Positions 18,053 to 27,627 of a stretch of 57,307 bases of DNA are shown here, piece by piece (the stretch's first letter is position 1; every line of letters starts with the position of its first letter). Under the pieces are notes generated by a model that saw only the letters and a list, made by a program, of their open reading frames with translations, was not told the DNA's origin and did not search any database. The DNA comes from an uncultured Faecalibacterium sp. (GTDB taxonomy: Bacteria; Bacillota; Clostridia; Oscillospirales; Ruminococcaceae). Made by a program: the position numbers and the translations under genes. The stretch spans positions 1 through 57,307 of the forward strand of contig CAKSVD010000014.1 in NCBI GenBank assembly GCA_934503275.1, written 5' to 3'.

Positions 18053-18116
18053 AAAAAACTATCCGCAGACGATCGCCGGTGCATGGGTGCACCCGGCCGC
18101 TGCGGATAGTTTTTTG
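18053..18116 (-). terminator. Terminator of the SPFH/zinc-ribbon/TPM operon
   Basis: AAAAAACTATCCGCAG and its complement form a 16-base stem around a GC-rich inner region. T runs on both strands make it usable in either direction. Confidence 0.85.
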
Positions 18117-18141
18117 AGATTTTATCTTGCGGGGAACGTTT

Positions 18142-18990
18142 TCAGAACGAGCCGCCACCGCCGCCGTGGGTGGAGCCGCTGGAGGAGGTGTGGGTGGAGC
18201 TGCCGCCGGAACTGCCGGAGTCGGTCTCCTTCGGCCGCTCGGTGCGGTGCACCTCACGGTACAGGAACAGATCCCGCTGGTTGGTCAGCTTCATGCTGCC
18301 CTGCCGCACATAGCTGGTTGCGTCCCGCTGCGGTGCCACGCTCTTGAGCTGGCTCTTCATCACGCCGGTCACGATCAGTGCCGTCACCAGGCCAATGACC
18401 AGCGCCACGCCCAGATACACGATCGAGAACGGCTCCTTGGGCATATTGTCTACATCGTAGGGGTGGCCTTCGCGGGCGGCGGTGACATACGCATCCGTCC
18501 ACTGGATAAAGGTGCGGAAGGCGGCGGCATAATCACCGTCTGCCATATCGGGGGTCATCTGCTCGCCGAGGTACTGGATGCCGGCATCCGTAAAGGCGGT
18601 AATGCCGTAGCCGCAGGTGGAGATATGCCATTTACGGTCGCCTGTGCTTACCAGCAGCAGCACGCCGTCCCGGTCTGTACCGTAGCCGAACTGGCAGTCG
18701 TCATAGGTGTCATCGGCGTATTCTTCCATGCTGGTGTAGCCCTCGCTTTCCAGCGAGTCGATGGTGACAATAACCACATCAAAACTCTGGAGGACGCTCA
18801 GTTCCTCCAGCGAGGCCTCCAGTTCGCTATTTTCGTCCTCGGTCAGGACCTGTGCATTGTCGTTCATGCGGTAGTACAGGTCGGCAAAGCCATTTTCGGC
18901 GGCAAAGGCCGGAACAGCCAGCGCGACCAACAGCACCAGTGCTGCCAGCGCGGCACAGAGGGAGCGCAGTGGGGTAACAGTCTTTTTCAT
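18142..18990 (-). CDS. TPM-domain membrane protein (YdjH/YgcG-like)
   Basis: 282 aa. A signal peptide (about 1-30, ending AFAA) leads to a TPM domain (about 36-155; LTEDENSELEASLEEL, DVVIVTIDSL, GVLLLVSTGDRKWHISTCGYG). A transmembrane helix follows (about 187-210, IVYLGVALVIGLVTALIVTGV), then a Ser/Gly-rich tail ending GGGGGSF, as in YgcG-type proteins. The TPM domain would face outside. It is the last gene of a three-gene operon with the zinc-ribbon (15-base gap) and SPFH proteins. In B. subtilis the homologous trio YdjG-YdjH-YdjI works with PspA in membrane stress; the same role is inferred here. GGAGGG lies 8 bases before the ATG. Confidence 0.85.
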   Translation of the reverse strand: MKKTVTPLRSLCAALAALVLLVALAVPAFAAENGFADLYYRMNDNAQVLTEDENSELEASLEELSVLQSFDVVIVTIDSLESEGYTSMEEYADDTYDDCQFGYGTDRDGVLLLVSTGDRKWHISTCGYGITAFTDAGIQYLGEQMTPDMADGDYAAAFRTFIQWTDAYVTAAREGHPYDVDNMPKEPFSIVYLGVALVIGLVTALIVTGVMKSQLKSVAPQRDATSYVRQGSMKLTNQRDLFLYREVHRTERPKETDSGSSGGSSTHTSSSGSTHGGGGGSF

Positions 18991-19005
18991 CTTCCGTTCC
19001 CTCCC

Positions 19006-20097
19006 TTACAGAATCCCGGCCAGCCACAGCAGCCACATGACCGCATAGGATGCGGCGCCAACGGCAGCCGTAAGCCCCAGCGTCCACTTGCGGGCAGCGG
19101 CCTTATCTACCGGCAGGTTGCCTACGAACTTGCCGGTCTGGCCGTTCATTGCAAAGATGTAGTTGTTGCCTTGCCAGCTGGTGCTCAGCACCCACACCGG
19201 GAACAGGGCATACTTTGCCTTTCCGCCGTGCAGCTGGATGCTGCTGTTCTCCATTTTCACGGAGTCGTAGCCGGTAACGGTCTGGGTAAAGGCGTCCTCG
19301 GTGGACTGACGGACGCGCTCGTTGGCGCGCTGGATGCTCTTTTGGGCGTCCACATCGTACTTATCGGCCACATAGCCCGCCAGATACGCCGTCTTGAAGG
19401 GCACGGCATCCTGCATGGCAAAGGGCTCGATGGATTCCATCAGGTCATCTGCCATCTTGGAGGAGCCATCCACCGGGACTGCGTCAAAGCCCAACACGCC
19501 GTCCCGGCGCACGGAGTAGTAGCTGGTCTCGGTATAGTTGTAGTCGTCATCCGACCAAAAGCGGGTGCGGGTGGCGGTAAAGCGCAGCTGAGCGTCAGCA
19601 TCGCTGTCGTACAGCCAGAAGGGCACATACACGCCCTTGATCTCATCGATATGGTTCTGGCTGCGGAACACCTTGGGCAGCAGGGTCTTGCCCTTGAGGT
19701 GCTCCTGCAGCTTTTCCTTCGCCGCCTTTTTGTCCAGCTTAAAGGGGATGATGAGGTCCGGGCGCAGGTCTCCGGCAAACTGTCCGGTCAGCACGATGGG
19801 GTTGCCGCAGAAAGGACAGGCCGAAGCCGCCATGGTGTCATCGCCCACGATCTCGCCGCCGCAGCTTTTGCAGGCGTAGGTGTGCAGACCAGAGGTCTCG
19901 CCCTCTGCCCAGCCGCCGCCGGGGGTAGCCCAGTTCATCTCGCTGGGCTTTTCGTCCTTCAGCTCCTCATCGTAGCCCTTCAGTGCGTCCACCTCAAACT
20001 CGGTGTCGCAGTAGGGACATTTCAACTTCTGGGTGGTGCTGTCAAATTTGATCGCACCATCACAGCAGGGGCATTTATATTCCAGCATTCCTGCCAT
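19006..20097 (-). CDS. TFIIB-type zinc-ribbon membrane protein (YdjG-like)
   Basis: 363 aa. The N-terminus has a zinc ribbon (CPCCDGAIKFDSTTQKLKCPYCD, Cys about 9-30) and a second one (CKSCGG...CPFCG, about 76-97). A long middle domain (about 110-320) is followed by two short hydrophobic stretches at the end (WTLGLTAAVGAASYAVMWLLWLAGIL). The middle part has the conserved 'IPFKLDKKAAKEKL', 'GVYVPFWLYD' and 'LFPVWVLST' segments of this family, often mislabelled primosomal protein N'-like. It lies between SPFH and TPM genes and probably bridges them at the membrane. GGAGG sits 7 bases before the ATG. Confidence 0.82.
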   Translation of the reverse strand: MAGMLEYKCPCCDGAIKFDSTTQKLKCPYCDTEFEVDALKGYDEELKDEKPSEMNWATPGGGWAEGETSGLHTYACKSCGGEIVGDDTMAASACPFCGNPIVLTGQFAGDLRPDLIIPFKLDKKAAKEKLQEHLKGKTLLPKVFRSQNHIDEIKGVYVPFWLYDSDADAQLRFTATRTRFWSDDDYNYTETSYYSVRRDGVLGFDAVPVDGSSKMADDLMESIEPFAMQDAVPFKTAYLAGYVADKYDVDAQKSIQRANERVRQSTEDAFTQTVTGYDSVKMENSSIQLHGGKAKYALFPVWVLSTSWQGNNYIFAMNGQTGKFVGNLPVDKAAARKWTLGLTAAVGAASYAVMWLLWLAGIL

Positions 20098-20182
20098 AGT
20101 GTTTCCTCCTGTAGTCTGCGGGGCAAGGGCTTATTTGCTTTTCTGCCCTGCCCCGCAGCGTGATCGGTCATTGTGCGCGGGT

Positions 20183-21577
20183 TCAGCTGCGGTCGCTCTC
20201 GTCAAAGGGGTCGCCGCACTCCGGGCAGAACTTGGGCGGGTGGGCGGGGTCTGCCGGCTCCCAGCCGCACTTGTCGCACTTATATTTGGGGGCTGCGGCG
20301 GGACGGGGCTTGCCGCACTCGGAGCAGAATTTGCCCTTATTCACGGCGCCGCAGCTACAGGTCCAACCCTCTGCTGCCGCCGGGCGGGGCTTGCCGCACT
20401 CCGGGCAGAATTTGCCGGTAACGGTGGCACCGCAGCTGCAAGTCCAGCTGTCAGCGGGCTTTGGCTCCGGCTTTTTGCTGCCGCATTCCGGGCAGAACTT
20501 GCCAGTAACGGTAGCGCCGCAGCTGCACTTCCAGCTGTCAGCGGCAGAAGGCTGCTGGGGTGCTGCGGGCTGCTGCCCCATGGCGAACAGGTTCTGGGCG
20601 TTCATGCCGTTTGCACCGGCTGCCATGCCCATGCCCATAAAGCCGGTCATGGCACCGGCGGTGTTCCCTGCGGCGGTCTTCATAGCGTCGATCTGACCGC
20701 CCACCAGACGGGCGGCAGCGGTGGTGGGATCGGTGGTCATGGCGTTCTCTTCCCACTCGGTGATCTTTTTCTGCTGCTCCTCCGGGATGGACAGGGAGTT
20801 GATATTGAAGGAGAACACCTCGATGCCGCGCTTCTTGCGCCAGATATTGGACAGCTGCTCGTTCAGGGCGTCCGAGATCTCCAGCGTGTGGGCGGGGATC
20901 TCGTAATACTGCACCTTGTTGGCAGAAAGGGTGGCCAGCGCCGGCTGCAAAGCGTTCATCAACTCACTCTTCAGGCGGGGAGCCAGTTCCGAGGCATCGT
21001 ACTGGTTGGAGACGTTGCTGCACACGTTGGTGTAGAACAGCAGCGGGTCGCAGATGCGGTAAGTAAAGCTGCCGTTGCAGCGGATATTCACCGAGAGTTT
21101 ATAGCCCCGTTCCTCGCTGACCACCACGCGGAACGGGATAGGCGTAGCGGTGCCGTACAGGATCTCGCCCAGTTCCTTGGTGTTGATGTAGTATACGCGC
21201 TGATCCTTGCCGGTGTCGCCGCCGTAGGTAAAGCGCTTGGCTACGGTCTGGAAGGTAGCAGCCAGACTATCGCCAAAGTTGCCGGTGAACACGCTGGGCT
21301 CGGTAGAAGAATCAAAGGTAAACTCACCCGGCTCGGCGCACACCTCCACCACCTTGCCCTGCTCCACGATAATCATGCACTGGCCGTCTGCCACGGCAAT
21401 GCCGCTGCCGTTGGTGATGATGTTATCATCGCCGTGGTTGGAACTGCGGCGGGAGGTGCGCTTCTGGCCCTTGACCATCAGCACGTCCTTATCCAGAGAA
21501 TCGCAATAGAAAAATTCCTTCCACTGGTCTGCAAGCGTTCCACCCAGTGCGCTCATGCCGGCTTTGATCAAACCCAT
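20183..21577 (-). CDS. SPFH-domain protein with four C-terminal zinc ribbons (YdjI-like)
   Basis: 464 aa. Residues about 1-300 are the SPFH/YdjI-type domain (MGLIKAGMSALGGTLADQWKEFFYCDSL; SVNIRCNGSFTYRICDP). A Met/Gly/Ala-rich linker follows, and then four tandem zinc ribbons: three short CSCGA...FCxECG units and a longer CDKCG...FCPECG. SPFH proteins scaffold membrane microdomains; this branch was once called 'virion core protein'. The first gene of the operon, 85 bases before the zinc-ribbon gene. GGAGG lies 8 bases upstream of the ATG. Four ribbons are more than I would expect, and their near identity suggests tandem duplication. Confidence 0.87.
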   Translation of the reverse strand: MGLIKAGMSALGGTLADQWKEFFYCDSLDKDVLMVKGQKRTSRRSSNHGDDNIITNGSGIAVADGQCMIIVEQGKVVEVCAEPGEFTFDSSTEPSVFTGNFGDSLAATFQTVAKRFTYGGDTGKDQRVYYINTKELGEILYGTATPIPFRVVVSEERGYKLSVNIRCNGSFTYRICDPLLFYTNVCSNVSNQYDASELAPRLKSELMNALQPALATLSANKVQYYEIPAHTLEISDALNEQLSNIWRKKRGIEVFSFNINSLSIPEEQQKKITEWEENAMTTDPTTAAARLVGGQIDAMKTAAGNTAGAMTGFMGMGMAAGANGMNAQNLFAMGQQPAAPQQPSAADSWKCSCGATVTGKFCPECGSKKPEPKPADSWTCSCGATVTGKFCPECGKPRPAAAEGWTCSCGAVNKGKFCSECGKPRPAAAPKYKCDKCGWEPADPAHPPKFCPECGDPFDESDRS

Positions 21578-21774
21578 AGTAATTTCCTCCTGTACATTTT
21601 ATTGTTTTGCTTTCTTCTTTTTTATCATGCAGAACGATTTCATTCGCGAAAAGCTTCTGCCTGCTCAGGGGTAAGGGTAAGACAATTGATACCATAATCA
21701 TACTGCAATAAAGCGCTGAACGCAAGGTATTTCTAACCGCTGCCACCTGCCTTTGCAGCTTCTTTCACAAAAAA

Positions 21775-21808
21775 GAACACCGGAGCGTCCATAGAAGCTC
21801 CGGTGTTC
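21775..21808 (-). terminator. Terminator of trkA-trkH
   Basis: Stem GAACACCGGAGC / GCTCCGGTGTTC (12 bases) with TTTTTTGTG following on the minus strand. Confidence 0.9.
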
Positions 21809-21845
21809 CAAAATCATTATTTGCCTGTCCCGTGCCGCAAACGGC

Positions 21846-23288
21846 TCAGAACCGCCGCCATGTATCGGGCATGAACAGCACCAGCATGGGGAAGATCTCC
21901 AGACGTCCGGCCAGCATATCAAAGATCAGCACCAGCTTTGCGGGGTCTGCAAAGCAGCCGAAGTTCTGCATGGGGCCTGCCATTTCCAAGCCCGGGCCGA
22001 TGTTGTTCAGGGTAGCAGCCACGGCGGTAAAGTTTGTTACCATATCAAAGCCGTTCAGGCTGATCAGGAAGAAGGAGGCCGCAAAGATAAAGATATAGGC
22101 CGCAATGAACACATTGGTGGTGCGGATGGTCTCGTGGTTGATGAGTTTGCCGTCCATGCGGGCGGGTGCCACCACCTGCGGGTGCAGGGCGGTCTTGAGC
22201 TCCTTGGCCAGGGTCTTGCCCAGAATGAGGAAGCGGCTCACCTTGATGCCGCCGCCGGTACTGCCGGCGCAGGCGCCAATGAACATGAGCATGACCAAGA
22301 TTTCCTTGGAGAGGGTGGGCCACAGGTCAAAATCACAGCTGGAGAAGCCGGTGGTGGTGATGATGGAGCCCACCTGAAAAGCGGCCTGCCGCAGCGCCTC
22401 GCCAAAGCTGTTATACATACTATAGATATTGGCAGTGATGATGCCCACTGCCACGACAATGACCACAAAGTAGCCCCGCACCTCCTCGCTGGCAGCAGCG
22501 CGGCGGAATTTGCGCATGAGCAGCAGGAAGTAGGCGTTGAAGTTGACGCCGAACAGGATCATAAAAATGGTCACGACCCACTGGATGTAGGGCGAAAAGC
22601 TGCCAAAGCTGTCGTTGCGGAAGCCGAAGCCGCCGGTGCCCGCCGTACCAAAGGCGGTGAGCATGGCTTCGAACAGGGGCATTCTGCCAAGCAGCAGGAA
22701 CACCAGTTCCAGCATGGTAAGGGCAAAGTAGATGCCGTACAGGATCTTAGCGGTAGACTGCACTTTTGGGACCAGTTTATCCACCTGCGGGCCGGGGCTT
22801 TCCGCCTTCATCAGGTTGACGTGGGAGCCGCCGGTCAGCGGCAGCAGCGAGAGCAGGAACACCAGAACGCCCATGCCGCCGATCCAGTGGGTGAAGCTGC
22901 GCCAGAACAGAATGCCGTTGGGCAGCCCCTCCACGGCGGGCAGAATGCTGGCACCGGTGGTGGTAAAGCCGGAGACCGTCTCAAACAGAGCGTCCACGGG
23001 GTTTGGGATGCAGCCGGTGAGCACAAAGGGCACCGCGCCCATCACCGAGATGAACACCCAGCACAGCGAGGTAGCCGCAAAGCCCTCGCGCATATAGAAC
23101 ACCTTACTGCGGGGCTTGATGGTGTGCAGGGCGTAGCCGATGCCGGCGCTGACGGCTGCTGTGAGCAAAAACACGCCCAACACCATCCACTCGCCATACA
23201 CTAAGCTGGCGGCGGCGGGCAGCAGCAGCAGTGCACCCTCGATCATCAGCACATAGCCCAGCAGACGGAAAACGATCGCATAATTCAT
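21846..23288 (-). CDS. trkH: TrkH-family potassium uptake channel subunit
   Basis: 480 aa, a full-length multi-pass membrane protein with the fourfold M1-P-M2 plan. Pore signatures include TVSGFTTTGAS near residue 105, TAGTGGFGFRNDSFG, and GACAGSTGGGIKVSRF. It takes up K+ using the membrane potential or sodium gradient and is gated by a cytosolic TrkA/KtrA ring. It follows trkA with a 12-base gap and has GGAGG 6 bases before its ATG. It lacks the signals of prophage or transfer and matches local composition. Confidence 0.95.
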   Translation of the reverse strand: MNYAIVFRLLGYVLMIEGALLLLPAAASLVYGEWMVLGVFLLTAAVSAGIGYALHTIKPRSKVFYMREGFAATSLCWVFISVMGAVPFVLTGCIPNPVDALFETVSGFTTTGASILPAVEGLPNGILFWRSFTHWIGGMGVLVFLLSLLPLTGGSHVNLMKAESPGPQVDKLVPKVQSTAKILYGIYFALTMLELVFLLLGRMPLFEAMLTAFGTAGTGGFGFRNDSFGSFSPYIQWVVTIFMILFGVNFNAYFLLLMRKFRRAAASEEVRGYFVVIVVAVGIITANIYSMYNSFGEALRQAAFQVGSIITTTGFSSCDFDLWPTLSKEILVMLMFIGACAGSTGGGIKVSRFLILGKTLAKELKTALHPQVVAPARMDGKLINHETIRTTNVFIAAYIFIFAASFFLISLNGFDMVTNFTAVAATLNNIGPGLEMAGPMQNFGCFADPAKLVLIFDMLAGRLEIFPMLVLFMPDTWRRF

Positions 23289-23300
23289 AGTCCGCCTCCG

Positions 23301-24653
23301 TCAGTGCTCCACGATATCGCGCAGATCGTGCAGACCGTGCTCCAGCGTGACCACGATGACGTTGTCGCCCACCTGGATCTGGTCGCCGCCGCGGGGGATC
23401 AAAATCTTGCTGCCGCGGGTAATGCAGCACAGCAGCAGGTTCTTTTTCAGGTGCAGCTGGCTCAGGGGCACACCGGTAGCGGCGCTCTCCTCGTGCACCG
23501 TAAACTCCAGCGCCTCCACGCGGTCGTCCAGAATGCGGTATAGGGTCTTGATGTTGTTGCCCGCCTCGTTTTGCAGGGCGCGGACGTACTGCACGATGTA
23601 GTCACAGGTCATGTACTTGGGGTAGACCACGCTGCCCAGATCCAGCCCGGCCAGAATATCGTCAAATTCCAGACGGTTGACCTTGGTCACCAGCTTGCCG
23701 TTAGAGTGCTTTTTGGCAAACAGAGTCAGCAGCACGTTCTCTTCGTCGATGTTAGTCAGTGCCACAAAGGCCTCGGTGGATTCCAGGCCCTCGGAAAGCA
23801 GAAACTCGCGGTTGGAGCCGTCCTCATTCAGGATCTGTGCACCGGGCAGCTGCTCGGCCAGTTCTACGCAGCGGGCAGCGTCCCGCTCCACGATGCGCAC
23901 CCGCACATGGTTTTCCAGCAGTTCCTGACTGAGGTAGTAGGCAATGGCACCGCCGCCCACGATAATGGCGTTGCGCACCGGCTGCACCGGCAGATGCAGC
24001 TGCTGGAAGAAGGCGTGGGCCTTTTCCTGCGTGGCAAGGAAGGTGACCTGATCGCCCTTTTGCAGCACAAAGTTACCGTTGGGGATGATGACCCCGCCGT
24101 CACGCTCTACTGCACATACCAGAATATCGCTCTTGAGCCGGGTGGGGATCTCGCGGATGGCTACGCCGTCCAGTGCATCGGGCAGCGCAAACTTGATCAG
24201 CCGCACACGGCCGTCCGCAAAGGTATCGATCTTGCTGGCGCCGGGGAACCGCAGCAGATGGGAGATTTCCTTTGCCGCTGCCATTTCCGGGTTGATGATG
24301 GCGGAAATGCCGATCTGCTTTTTGATAAAGTCCAACTCGTGGCTGTAGGATGGGTTGCGCACACGGGCAATGCCGTGGCAGTGACCCGCCTTTTTGGCGA
24401 ACATGCAGCAAAGCAGGTTCAGTTCGTCCGAGCCGGTGACCGCAATGAACACGTCCGCATCCTCAATGCCCGCCTCAGACAGGGTGGTGATGGACGAGCC
24501 ATTGCCTACAATGCCAAGCACGTCGTAGCTTTCGGTCAAGTGCTCCACGCGCGCTTTGTTGGTGTCCACCACAGTCACGTTGTGGCCTTCCTCGCTGAGT
24601 TGGCGCGCCAGAGCCGTGCCGACCTTGCCGCCGCCCACCAGAATGATCTTCAT
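23301..24653 (-). CDS. trkA: Trk potassium uptake regulator TrkA
   Basis: 450 aa, the duplicated form: two RCK modules, each with an NAD(H)-binding Rossmann half and a TrkA-C half. The first nucleotide motif is GGGKVG (7-12) with Asp31 at the end of strand 2. The second is VGGGAIAYYLSQEL near 233. Peripheral cytosolic ring that opens TrkH in response to nucleotides. It is the first gene of the trkA-trkH operon, with a good extended -10 promoter upstream. Confidence 0.95.
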   Translation of the reverse strand: MKIILVGGGKVGTALARQLSEEGHNVTVVDTNKARVEHLTESYDVLGIVGNGSSITTLSEAGIEDADVFIAVTGSDELNLLCCMFAKKAGHCHGIARVRNPSYSHELDFIKKQIGISAIINPEMAAAKEISHLLRFPGASKIDTFADGRVRLIKFALPDALDGVAIREIPTRLKSDILVCAVERDGGVIIPNGNFVLQKGDQVTFLATQEKAHAFFQQLHLPVQPVRNAIIVGGGAIAYYLSQELLENHVRVRIVERDAARCVELAEQLPGAQILNEDGSNREFLLSEGLESTEAFVALTNIDEENVLLTLFAKKHSNGKLVTKVNRLEFDDILAGLDLGSVVYPKYMTCDYIVQYVRALQNEAGNNIKTLYRILDDRVEALEFTVHEESAATGVPLSQLHLKKNLLLCCITRGSKILIPRGGDQIQVGDNVIVVTLEHGLHDLRDIVEH

Positions 24654-24706
24654 AACAAGTCCTTTCTCCTTTGGCAGCCCCTTTTCCTAGGGCATACAAG
24701 TACAGC

Positions 24707-24715
24707 ATAGTATAC
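24707..24715 (-). promoter_or_regulatory. Extended -10 promoter of trkA
   Basis: TGG-TATACT on the minus strand, 54 bases before the ATG. No clear -35 is needed with the TGn extension. Confidence 0.55.
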
Positions 24716-25007
24716 CATATCCTGCCGCAAAGTTCTACTGTTTGCCCCGCAAATACAGCGAATTGCCAAAAAAGCGACAGTTCCTTTGTGCAAAAGGCCA
24801 ATTTGCAGCGTGAAAACGCAAAAAAGGGGCTGCCGCACAGCTTTTGTGCAACAGCCCCTTGGGGCAAAACGATTTAAAATGCCCACCGCGTACGCTTTGG
24901 GCATCCTCAGCGGAAAAATCATTGTCATAAGAGCAATGCCGGGCCGCCTGCGGGCTGCCCGGCATTGCATTTTCACGAAAAACAGGGTTTTCCCCTGCTG
25001 TCCGGTC
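24716..25007. other. Spacer between trkA and pdp with two inverted repeats
   Basis: AAGGGGCTG and CAGCCCCTT pair around 24825-24863. CAATGCCGGGC and GCCCGGCATTG pair at about 24934-24967. The second lies 40 bases past the pdp stop and may terminate it, though its T run is poor. No gene is recognised here. Confidence 0.45.
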
Positions 25008-26327
25008 TCAGTACCGCTCTACGCCGTCCTTGGTGACAAGGGCGTACACCAGCGGGGCTTCCTCCGGCTTTTCCGTGCCGTACACAAGACCGCTGCGGTA
25101 CTCGGCAGCGGCGGCTTCAAACTTGTCCGCTGCGCCGTAGAAGGTGGCAAGGCTCTCGCCCTTATGGACGTAATCACCGCGCTTTTTGTGCAGGGTGATA
25201 CCGGCGGCAAAGTCCAGCGGGTCGCCCTTTTTCTGGCGGCCCGCGCCCAGCAGCACGCTGGCAGAACCGATCTTTTCGGCATCGTTGGCCGTGATGTAGC
25301 CGTCCTGCTCGGCCAGCAGCTCGTAGCTGGCGGCGGGCTGTGCAAACAGGCTATAATCGTCCAGCACCCGGATGTCGCCGCCCTGTGCGGCAAACATTTC
25401 CTTGCACTTGGCAAAGGCAGAGCCGTCCGCAATAACAGCCTCGGCCATGGCGCGGCAGTGGGCAGCATCGCCCTTGCCCGCCAGCACCAGCATATTGGCT
25501 GCCAGCTGCAGGCACACCTCGGTCAGGTCTGCCGGGCCGTGGCCCTTGAGCACGTCCATGCTCTCCATGACCTCCAGACTGTTGCCGATGTTGTGGCCCA
25601 GCGGGGTATCCATATCGGTGATCATGGCGGCTACCCGGCGGCCATGGTGGGTGCCGATGGCGACCATCAGCTGCGCCAGTTCAATGCTTTGATCTACGGT
25701 CTTCATAAAGGCACCGGTGCCGGTGGTGACATCCAGCAGGATGGCGTCCGAGCCGGAAGCCAGCTTTTTGGACATGATGCTGGACGCGATCAGCGGAATG
25801 CAGCTGACGGTGGCGGTAACGTCCCGCAGGGCATACATTTTTTTATCTGCCACCGCAATACCCTCGCTCTGACCGATGACCGACAGGCCGATCCGGTTCA
25901 CCTGTGCAAAGAACTCCTCCTGCGAGAGAGCAGTCTTTGTGCCGGGCACGCTTTCCATCTTGTCGATGGTGCCGCCGGTGTGGCCGAGGCCCCGGCCGCT
26001 CATTTTGGCGATCTTCACCCCGCAGGCTGCCACGATGGGCGCGATGACCAGCGTGGTCTTATCGCCCACACCGCCGGTGGAGTGCTTGTCCACCTTGATG
26101 CCCGGAATGGGCGAAAGATCTACCATCACGCCGCTGTGCGCCATTACATCGGTCAGTTCGGCGGTCTCCTCGTTGGTCATGCCGCGCAGATACACAGCCA
26201 TCATCCATGCAGCCATCTGGTAATCGGTCACGTCACCGCGGACAAAGCCGTTGACGATGGCTTCCAGTTCTTCCCGGGTGTGGGTGCCGCCATCGCGCTT
26301 TTTTGCGATCAGATCATAAATACGCAT
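25008..26327 (-). CDS. pdp: Pyrimidine-nucleoside phosphorylase
   Basis: 439 aa from MRIYDLIAKKRDG, chosen because GGAG lies 9 bases upstream and the family starts here. Splits thymidine, deoxyuridine and uridine with phosphate to the base and (deoxy)ribose-1-phosphate in the cytosol. The family signature MSGRGLGHTGGTIDKMES is intact, with KHSTGGVGDK binding phosphate and K+. It follows deoB by 37 bases, so salvage yields sugar-1-phosphate that DeoB turns into the 5-phosphate. It may also be read as deoA (thymidine phosphorylase); length and Gram-positive context favour pdp. Confidence 0.93.
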   Translation of the reverse strand: MRIYDLIAKKRDGGTHTREELEAIVNGFVRGDVTDYQMAAWMMAVYLRGMTNEETAELTDVMAHSGVMVDLSPIPGIKVDKHSTGGVGDKTTLVIAPIVAACGVKIAKMSGRGLGHTGGTIDKMESVPGTKTALSQEEFFAQVNRIGLSVIGQSEGIAVADKKMYALRDVTATVSCIPLIASSIMSKKLASGSDAILLDVTTGTGAFMKTVDQSIELAQLMVAIGTHHGRRVAAMITDMDTPLGHNIGNSLEVMESMDVLKGHGPADLTEVCLQLAANMLVLAGKGDAAHCRAMAEAVIADGSAFAKCKEMFAAQGGDIRVLDDYSLFAQPAASYELLAEQDGYITANDAEKIGSASVLLGAGRQKKGDPLDFAAGITLHKKRGDYVHKGESLATFYGAADKFEAAAAEYRSGLVYGTEKPEEAPLVYALVTKDGVERY

Positions 26328-26364
26328 TGTTTCACGCTCCTGTTCTTCTTGCTTTTGGGGCGTT

Positions 26365-27543
26365 TTATGCCCGGATCTCCTGCCATACGCTCTTGCCGTC
26401 CAGCGTGGAGGCGTCCACCTCCAGATACTCGCAGATGGTCTGGGCAATGGTACCAAAGCACAGCTTGGTGCCCAGATCCGTACCCGCCTTTACGCCCTTT
26501 CCGCAGACCAGATACGGCACATACTCGCGGGTATGGTCGGTGGTCTTGGTGTAGGAGGGGTCGCAGCCGTGGTCGGCGGTGATCATGAGCAGGTCGCCCT
26601 CCCGCATCCCCGGCAGGAAATCGGCCAGAAAACGGTCGAACTCGGTGGCAGCAGCAGCGTAACCTGCCACATCGCGGCGGTGGCCGTAGAGCATATCAAA
26701 ATCCACCAGATTCACGAAGGCAAGGCCTTCAAAATCCCGGGTCTGCAAGGCCTTGGTAAAGGCAATGCCGTTGGTGTTGCCGGTGGTCTTGATTTTTTCG
26801 GTCACACCCTCGCCGTCAAAGATATCGTAGATCTTGCCCACGGCGATCACGTCCTTACCGGCGTTCTTCAGCAGATCCAGCATGGTGGCGCGGGGCGGCT
26901 TCAGGCTCAGGTCGTGGCGGTTGGTGGTGCGGTAGAAGGTGTCGGCGCTGTTGCCCAAAAAGGGGCGGGCGATCACACGGCCCACGCCGTATTTGCCCTT
27001 GAGCATTTCCCGGGCGATCTCACAGTAGCGGTACAGTTCCTGCACCGGCACCAGTTCCTCGTTGGCGGCCACCTGAAAAACGCTGTCGGCGCTGGTGTAG
27101 ACGATGAGGGCGTTTTCCCGCATGGCCTGCTCGCCGTAGTCCTTCAGCACCTGCGTGCCGGAATAGGGCTTGTTGCACAGCACCTTGTGGCCGGTCTTTT
27201 GCTCATATTCCCGGATCAACTCCTCCGGGAAGCCCTCGGGGAAGGTGGGCAGCGGCTCCGGGCTGACCACACCGGCGATCTCCCAGTGGCCGATGGTGGT
27301 ATCCTTGCCCATGCTCTGCTCCTGCAGGCGGGCAAAGGCAGCCGCCGGGACATCCGTTTTCTCCCCTGCGGTCACGCCGTCAATGTTGAACAAGCCCAGC
27401 TTGCGCAGGTTGGGGCAATTGAAATTGGGGTGGTTCGCAATGGCACCCAAGGTGTTGGTGCCTGCATCGCCAAAGGCAGCGGCATCCGGCTCTGCGCCGA
27501 TGCCAAAGCTGTCCAGAACGATCAAAAAAACACGTTTTTCCAT
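26365..27543 (-). CDS. deoB: Phosphopentomutase
   Basis: 392 aa. The ATG at 27543 has GGAG 8 bases upstream; a GTG three codons earlier is also possible. Interconverts (deoxy)ribose-1- and 5-phosphates. The alkaline phosphatase-fold metal motifs are present: VLDSFGIGAEPDA at the start, DMLYGHRRD in the middle, and TADHGCDPS...DHTREYVP near the end. A Mn-dependent cytosolic enzyme. First gene of deoB-pdp, with a TTGCAT-17-TATAAT promoter. Confidence 0.96.
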   Translation of the reverse strand: MEKRVFLIVLDSFGIGAEPDAAAFGDAGTNTLGAIANHPNFNCPNLRKLGLFNIDGVTAGEKTDVPAAAFARLQEQSMGKDTTIGHWEIAGVVSPEPLPTFPEGFPEELIREYEQKTGHKVLCNKPYSGTQVLKDYGEQAMRENALIVYTSADSVFQVAANEELVPVQELYRYCEIAREMLKGKYGVGRVIARPFLGNSADTFYRTTNRHDLSLKPPRATMLDLLKNAGKDVIAVGKIYDIFDGEGVTEKIKTTGNTNGIAFTKALQTRDFEGLAFVNLVDFDMLYGHRRDVAGYAAAATEFDRFLADFLPGMREGDLLMITADHGCDPSYTKTTDHTREYVPYLVCGKGVKAGTDLGTKLCFGTIAQTICEYLEVDASTLDGKSVWQEIRA

Positions 27544-27598
27544 AATGGTCACTCCATTCTCCGGGCGTGCCCCGGAACAGTACTACTTTATTACCCTT

Positions 27599-27627
27599 AT
27601 TATAAGCAAAAAGCGTATCGGATGCAA
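27599..27627 (-). promoter_or_regulatory. Sigma-A promoter of deoB-pdp
   Basis: On the minus strand TTGCAT (27627-27622) and TATAAT (27604-27599) with a 17-base spacer, about 55 bases before deoB. The short leader contains a CCGGGC/GCCCGG hairpin (27561-27575). Confidence 0.8.
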
